Below, piece after piece: positions 14,696 to 18,289 of a stretch of DNA of 18,289 nt (position 1 is its first letter; each line of letters starts with the position of its first letter). The notes under the pieces were generated by a model. That model did no database searches. It saw nothing but the letters and a program-made list of their open reading frames with translations, and had not been told where the DNA came from. A program made the translations under genes and the position numbers. Source of the stretch: an uncultured Mycoplasmatota bacterium (GTDB taxonomy: Bacteria; Bacillota_I; Bacilli_A; RF39; UBA660); the NCBI GenBank assembly GCA_900546715.1, contig UREA01000027.1, positions 1 through 18,289 on the forward strand. The letters run 5' to 3'.

Positions 14696-15553
14696 ATGGA
14701 GAGAAAAGTTCATTTAATTAGTTATATAGTTGTAAGTATTACAGTTATTTTGTGTTATACAATTTATATTGGTTTTGATACTAGCTATTCTTTTAGCGAA
14801 CCTGAGAATAGTGTTGCTAGAATTAGTTATGAAGAGGCAATTAGTGAAGATGTCAAATTAATTCAAGATCAGATAAATTATTATCAAGATTATTATAATG
14901 TGACTATAAATTTAGTTGATGATATAAATTTATCAGATAGTACTTATGATATTGATTTAGTAAATAGTAATTATAGTACAATTGAAGCGCTTGACTTATT
15001 AGGGGATTATTTTAAAGTATTTAACAAAGATTTTTTTAATAGATTTTATGAAAATAATATGAATGGCCTTAAAATTTATTTAGCTAGTGATATTGATAAA
15101 AGTGGTAATAGTTATGGTAATTCAGAAATTGTTGGATTGTTTTTTAAACAAAATAATTCATATATTATTGTAATAGATATTAATAGTAATGAATCACTTG
15201 CTAAAATAGCTTTTCATGAAACTATGCATGCTATCGAAGAGTATTTAAGGATTAATAATGTTTATTTTAGAAATTGGGATAGCTTAAATCCTTATGGCTT
15301 TAGCTATAGTGGTAGCTATAGTACTGATGCTTATAGTGATGTGCTTGGAAATAATACTAATCGTAATAATGTTTATTTTTTAGATAATTATGCTAGAAGT
15401 AGTGCAGTTGAAGATAGAGCGAGAATGTTTGAATTTATCTGTTTAGGCAATGATTTTTCAAGATTCCCAAGATTATATGAAAAAGCTAATTATTTAAAAG
15501 AAGTTATTTTTAAATATTTTCCAGAATTAAGTTATTCAAAATATTTAGGATAA
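14696..15553 (+). CDS. Membrane-anchored HExxH zinc metallopeptidase-like protein
   Basis: A 285-residue protein with a single N-terminal membrane segment (about 6-28) and an extracellular catalytic-type domain. HETMH at 174-178, in AFHETMHAIEEY, is the zinc-binding HExxH motif. Glu239 in the downstream SAVEDRARMFE stretch is a plausible third ligand, as in gluzincin-like folds. The region before the motif (about 145-173) alternates strands as expected for the active-site edge. I choose the ATG at 14696 because it follows GGGTGG; the longer frame starting at 14642 overlaps the promoter. Similar putative zinc peptidases occur in gut Bacillota, but the substrate is unknown. Repeats of Tyr-Ser-Gly/Ser (FSYSGSYST) mark a loop at about 203-212. 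Confidence 0.75.
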   Translation: MERKVHLISYIVVSITVILCYTIYIGFDTSYSFSEPENSVARISYEEAISEDVKLIQDQINYYQDYYNVTINLVDDINLSDSTYDIDLVNSNYSTIEALDLLGDYFKVFNKDFFNRFYENNMNGLKIYLASDIDKSGNSYGNSEIVGLFFKQNNSYIIVIDINSNESLAKIAFHETMHAIEEYLRINNVYFRNWDSLNPYGFSYSGSYSTDAYSDVLGNNTNRNNVYFLDNYARSSAVEDRARMFEFICLGNDFSRFPRLYEKANYLKEVIFKYFPELSYSKYLG

Positions 15554-15556
15554 TTA

Positions 15557-15763
15557 TTGAAATTTATTATATGTAAGTGTTATCTGTATTCAGGAAACAC
15601 CTTTAATACAATGTATATATATCATATTATTGACGGAGGAATGCTTTCTACCACCTCTGCGGTCGATCGAAATGCTGTTAGGCCTGTATTTTATCTAAAT
15701 TCTGATGTAACTTATACTTCTGGAACAGGAACGCGAGCTGATCCCTACATAATAGGAATGTAA
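15557..15763 (+). pseudogene. Remnant of a repeat-type surface protein C-terminus
   Basis: The frame carries an NAVRPVFYLNSDVTYTSGTGT segment (split here as NAVRPVFYLNSDV and TYTSGTGT) followed by ADPYIIG. I know this as the C-terminal end of much larger surface proteins in gut Bacilli. Only about 68 residues are left, the first 30 do not look like the family, and no ribosome site or ATG-type start is present. Bases 15650-15690 are richer in G and C than their surroundings. It is most likely a truncated gene tail left by recombination, with its original terminator still in place. Confidence 0.6.
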
Positions 15764-15777
15764 TATTCCTATTTTTT
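15751..15777 (+). terminator. Intrinsic terminator before gltX
   Basis: A 9-bp stem AATAGGAAT / ATTCCTATT (15751-15759 and 15765-15773) with a 5-base loop and a T run. It overlaps the stop of the surface-protein remnant. Confidence 0.75.
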
Positions 15778-15778
15778 A

Positions 15779-15807
15779 ATGCAATAAACTTCATTTTATG
15801 ATAAAAT
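15779..15807 (+). promoter_or_regulatory. Promoter of the gltX-cysS operon
   Basis: ATGCAA (15779-15784), a 17-base spacer and TAAAAT (15802-15807) with TG one base upstream (extended -10). Only 21 bases separate it from the ATG, so there is no room for a T-box leader. Confidence 0.6.
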
Positions 15808-15828
15808 GATATTGGAAGTGATTAATTT

Positions 15829-17244
15829 ATGAAAGTAAGAACAAGATTTGCACCAAGTCCTACAGGATATATGCATATTGGAAATTTATGAACAGCTATA
15901 TTTGAATATTTGCTGGCTCGTAAATATGATGGCGATTTTATTTTGAGAATTGAAGATACTGATCAAGCAAGAAAAGTAGATGGAGCAATAGAATTTATTT
16001 ATAAAACTTTAGAATTATGTGGTTTTAAGATTGATGAAGGGCCAATGAATGAAGGAGATTGTGGTCCATACATTCAAAGTGAAAGAAAAGAAATCTACAA
16101 AAAATATGCAGAAGAATTAGTAGAAAAAGGTAAAGCCTACTATTGTTTTTGTACGGAAGAGGAATTAAATGAAATGCGTCATAAATGTGAAATGCGTAAT
16201 AAGCCATTTATGTATGATGGTAGATGTTCAAAACTTAGTAAAGAAAAAATAAAAGAAAATTTAGATAAAGGCATGCCTTATGTTATTAGACAAAAGATGC
16301 CAAAAATTGGTGAGACTTTAGTTGAAGATGTAGTTTATGGCAAGATTAAAATAGATAATAGCATTTTAGAAGATCAAATTTTACTTAAAAGTGATGGTTT
16401 TCCAACTTATAACTTTGCTAATGTTGTAGATGATCATTTAATGGGGATTACTCATGTAATTCGTGGTAAAGAATATTTAGATCAAACCGCTAAATACAAT
16501 TTGTTATATGAAGATTTTGGCTGGGAAAAACCAACATATATTCATGTTGCTATGGTTCTAGGGGAAGATGGAACTAAATTATCAAAAAGAAATGGTGATG
16601 CTTCATTTATGGATCTTTATGATCAAGGATTTTTACCAGATGCTATAGTTAATTATTTAGTATTACTTGGTTGGAGTCCAAACATAAACGGGGAAGTATT
16701 TAGTATGGATGAATTAATAAATAATTTTGATGAGACAAGAATTAGTAAATCAAGTAGTCAATATGATGTTAAAAAATTAGAATGGTTTAATCATCAATAT
16801 ATTAAAAATATGGATAATGATGAATATTTAAATTGGATAAAAAAATATTTTACGAGAGATATTTCTTCTAAGAGTGATGAATGGGTAGATAAATTATTAT
16901 TAATTTATAAAGATCATTTAAATTATGGTAGGGAAATAGATGAAGTGACTTCGAACTTTTTTGTTGATAAAATAGATATTAAAGGTGAAGAATTAGAATT
17001 CTTAGAAAGTGATGAAATAATACCTAAAGTAATTGAAACATTTAAAGAAGAAATTAGTAAAATAGATGATTGGAATGTTGAGAGTATTAATCTAGCTATT
17101 AATAATGTTAAAGAAAAAACTGGTGCTAAAGGTAAACTTTTATATATGCCAATTAGAATTAAAGCTAGTGGATTTATGCATGGACCAGAACTTGCTGATA
17201 CACTTTATTTGATAGGTAAAGATACAATAATAGGTAGATTATGA
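15829..17244 (+). CDS. gltX: Glutamyl-tRNA synthetase with an in-frame TGA at codon 21
   Basis: Class I synthetase that charges tRNA-Glu. Starting at ATG 15829 (GGAAG upstream) the frame reads RFAPSPTGYMHIGNL, then TGA at 15889-15891, then TAIFEYLLAR and onward without interruption for 450 residues. HIGN is the HIGH signature. The TGA replaces the arginine found in the family's (L/A)RTA stretch; AGA to TGA is one base. Cys-Phe-Cys and a later YDGRC (about 132-155) match the zinc region, and KLSKR (near 250) is the KMSKS loop. Total length of 471 residues is normal. Restarting at TTG 15910 would give 444 residues without the ATP-binding HIGH motif and thus an inactive enzyme. GluRS is essential, so an assembly error, a second copy elsewhere or read-through are the options. 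The stop overlaps the next gene by 4 bases. Confidence 0.85.
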
Positions 17245-17636
17245 AAAAAATAGTTAATATCATTGTTGTTTTAATAATTCTTGGAGCAATAGGTTTTGGA
17301 ATTTATAAATTATTTATTGATGGGGAAAAATTGAATAGTTTTTATGATAGAGAAGTTACTTTGAATGTTTGGGATCAAGTAAATGTATCTGATGCTGTTA
17401 CAGTTAAACTGATTAGTATTAAAGATGAACGATGTTTGGATGAATCTTGTGAAAGAGAAGGACAATTTCTAGCAAAATTTTTAGTGTTTAATAGTAAAAA
17501 AGTTACATATATTGAATTAGGTGAATTAGAACCTAAAGAAATTACCATCGATAAATTAAGTTTGGAGTATAATATTGAACTAGTTGATGTAAGTGATGAT
17601 GGTAAAAGTGCTACGATTAAAGTTAATGAAGGATAG
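17241..17636 (+). CDS. Small membrane-anchored or secreted protein between gltX and cysS
   Basis: A 131-residue protein with an N-terminal hydrophobic segment (about 5-25) and no lipobox Cys, so it is anchored by that helix or released by signal peptidase. The remaining 100 residues look like a small beta-sandwich (VTLNVWDQVNVSDAVTVKLISI, then LAKFLVFN). The DERCLDESCEREGQF stretch, with Cys65 and Cys70, recalls the D-x-RC...C-x-x-x-G motif of small bacterial lipoproteins, and those cysteines could form a disulphide. Function unknown. ATGA overlap with gltX and a 6-base gap to cysS place it in the synthetase operon, in the slot where other Bacillota have cysE. Confidence 0.72.
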   Translation: MKKIVNIIVVLIILGAIGFGIYKLFIDGEKLNSFYDREVTLNVWDQVNVSDAVTVKLISIKDERCLDESCEREGQFLAKFLVFNSKKVTYIELGELEPKEITIDKLSLEYNIELVDVSDDGKSATIKVNEG

Positions 17637-17642
17637 GTGTTT

Positions 17643-18289
17643 ATGAAAATTTATAATACTTTAAGTAGGAAAGTGGAAGAGTTTGTACCATGGGATGGAA
17701 ATAATGTTAATTTTTATACATGTGGTCCAACAGTATATCATTATGCTCATATTGGTAATATGAGAAATTATATTGGACATGATATTTTGGATAAGACTTT
17801 AAGATATTTGGGATATAATGTTACGAGAGTTATGAATATTACGGATGTGGGTCATTTATCTAGTGATTCTGATTCAGGTGCGGATAAAATGGTTAGTAGT
17901 GCAAAACGCGAAAATAAAACAGTTATGGATATAGCTAGATTTTATACTGATGCTTTTTTTAAAGATTTTGAACTACTTAATAATAGAGTGCCTGAAGTGG
18001 TGAGTCCTGCAACAGCTAATATTGAAGAATATATTAAAATAATTACGAAATTACTTGATGACGGTTTAGCTTATGAAGCCGGTGGCAATATTAATTTTGA
18101 TACAACTAAATTAGATGATTACTACTGCCTTACAAATCATAAGGCTGATTCTATGGTTGTAGGAGTTCGTGAAGGTGTCGAAGAAGATGAAAACAAACGT
18201 AATCAAAATGATTTCGTTTTATGGTTTACTAAATCTAAATTTGATGATCAAGAATTAAAATGGGATAGTCCATGGGGTGTGGGTTACCC
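17643..18289 (+). CDS. cysS: Cysteinyl-tRNA synthetase, 5' part
   Basis: The frame is open from ATG 17643 (AGGTG upstream) to the end of the window, giving 215 residues, slightly under half of a normal CysRS of about 460. YTCGPTVYHYAHIGNMR contains the zinc ligand Cys27 and the HIGH-type HIGN at 36-39. MNITDVGHLSSD and the later KRNQNDFVLW and WDSPWGVGYP stretches are CysRS landmarks; the catalytic GWHIECS would follow just past the window. It charges tRNA-Cys. No in-frame TGA occurs in this stretch. The gene is truncated by the window edge only. Confidence 0.93.
   Translation, partial: MKIYNTLSRKVEEFVPWDGNNVNFYTCGPTVYHYAHIGNMRNYIGHDILDKTLRYLGYNVTRVMNITDVGHLSSDSDSGADKMVSSAKRENKTVMDIARFYTDAFFKDFELLNNRVPEVVSPATANIEEYIKIITKLLDDGLAYEAGGNINFDTTKLDDYYCLTNHKADSMVVGVREGVEEDENKRNQNDFVLWFTKSKFDDQELKWDSPWGVGY

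Noticed and set aside
15764..15828. T-box riboswitch before the synthetase operon
   Set aside because: Only about 65 bases lie between the terminator and the ATG, and a promoter fills most of them; no antiterminator or specifier stem fits.
15889..15891. TGA read as tryptophan (Mycoplasma-type code)
   Set aside because: Trp in every recognisable protein here is TGG, conserved proteins lack internal TGA, and the position calls for Arg, not Trp.
15889..15891. Selenocysteine insertion in GluRS
   Set aside because: The position is an arginine in the family, no redox role exists there, and I see no convincing hairpin immediately after the codon.

Overview
The window is AT-rich throughout, uses AGA for most arginines, and has consensus-like sigma-70/SigA promoters, strong AGGAGG ribosome sites and occasional TTG/GTG starts. 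These traits, together with an NPxTG-type wall anchor, WXG100-like secretion proteins, a UPF0316 protein and a bacterial GluRS/CysRS pair, point to a low-GC member of the Bacillota, most likely an uncultured gut Bacilli lineage. The lineage is inferred from style and families, not from a marker gene. The standard code fits: tryptophan is written TGG and full-length families contain no internal TGA, with one exception in gltX.

Layout. (1) 1-1172: the tail of a glycine-rich surface protein, a zinc-ribbon membrane protein and a UPF0316 membrane protein, all on +. (2) 1165-2607: a large polytopic GT-C-like membrane protein on the minus strand, convergent with the first block and divergent from the next. 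(3) 2720-5894: six tightly spaced genes that read as three tandem two-gene units. Each unit has a helical 'SINGAEL'-type protein followed by a WXG100-like protein. In units 1 and 3 the first protein carries a C-terminal phage-tail-lysozyme domain; in unit 2 it is the helical domain alone. This looks like a type VII (ESX/Ess-like) secretion substrate cassette delivering peptidoglycan hydrolases, and it ends at a clean terminator. (4) 5966-6647: a secreted surface protein whose NPSTG wall anchor lies one base out of frame. (5) 6755-10196: FIST sensor-domain protein, aldehyde dehydrogenase and short-chain dehydrogenase, with a strong promoter and terminator. (6) 10276-14638: acyl-CoA synthetase-like ligase, seven-TM hybrid-less histidine kinase, REC-only response regulator and an unrecognised helical protein, all coupled or overlapping. 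(7) 14696-15777: a membrane-anchored HExxH metallopeptidase and a remnant of a repeat-type surface protein. (8) 15829-18289: gltX with an in-frame TGA beside its HIGH motif, a small membrane-anchored protein, and the 5' part of cysS running off the window.

How they may work together. Blocks 5 and 6 put a small-molecule-binding FIST protein, three carbonyl/acyl-processing enzymes and a two-component pair side by side, which suggests a sensed catabolic route for an aldehyde or acid. The substrate cannot be read from the sequence. The block 3 cassette is the best candidate for an undescribed system. No EssC-type ATPase or immunity gene is visible in the window, so its export route is inferred from the protein architecture. 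There is no gene-free stretch over 300 bases, and I saw no tRNA, rRNA, CRISPR or insertion sequence.
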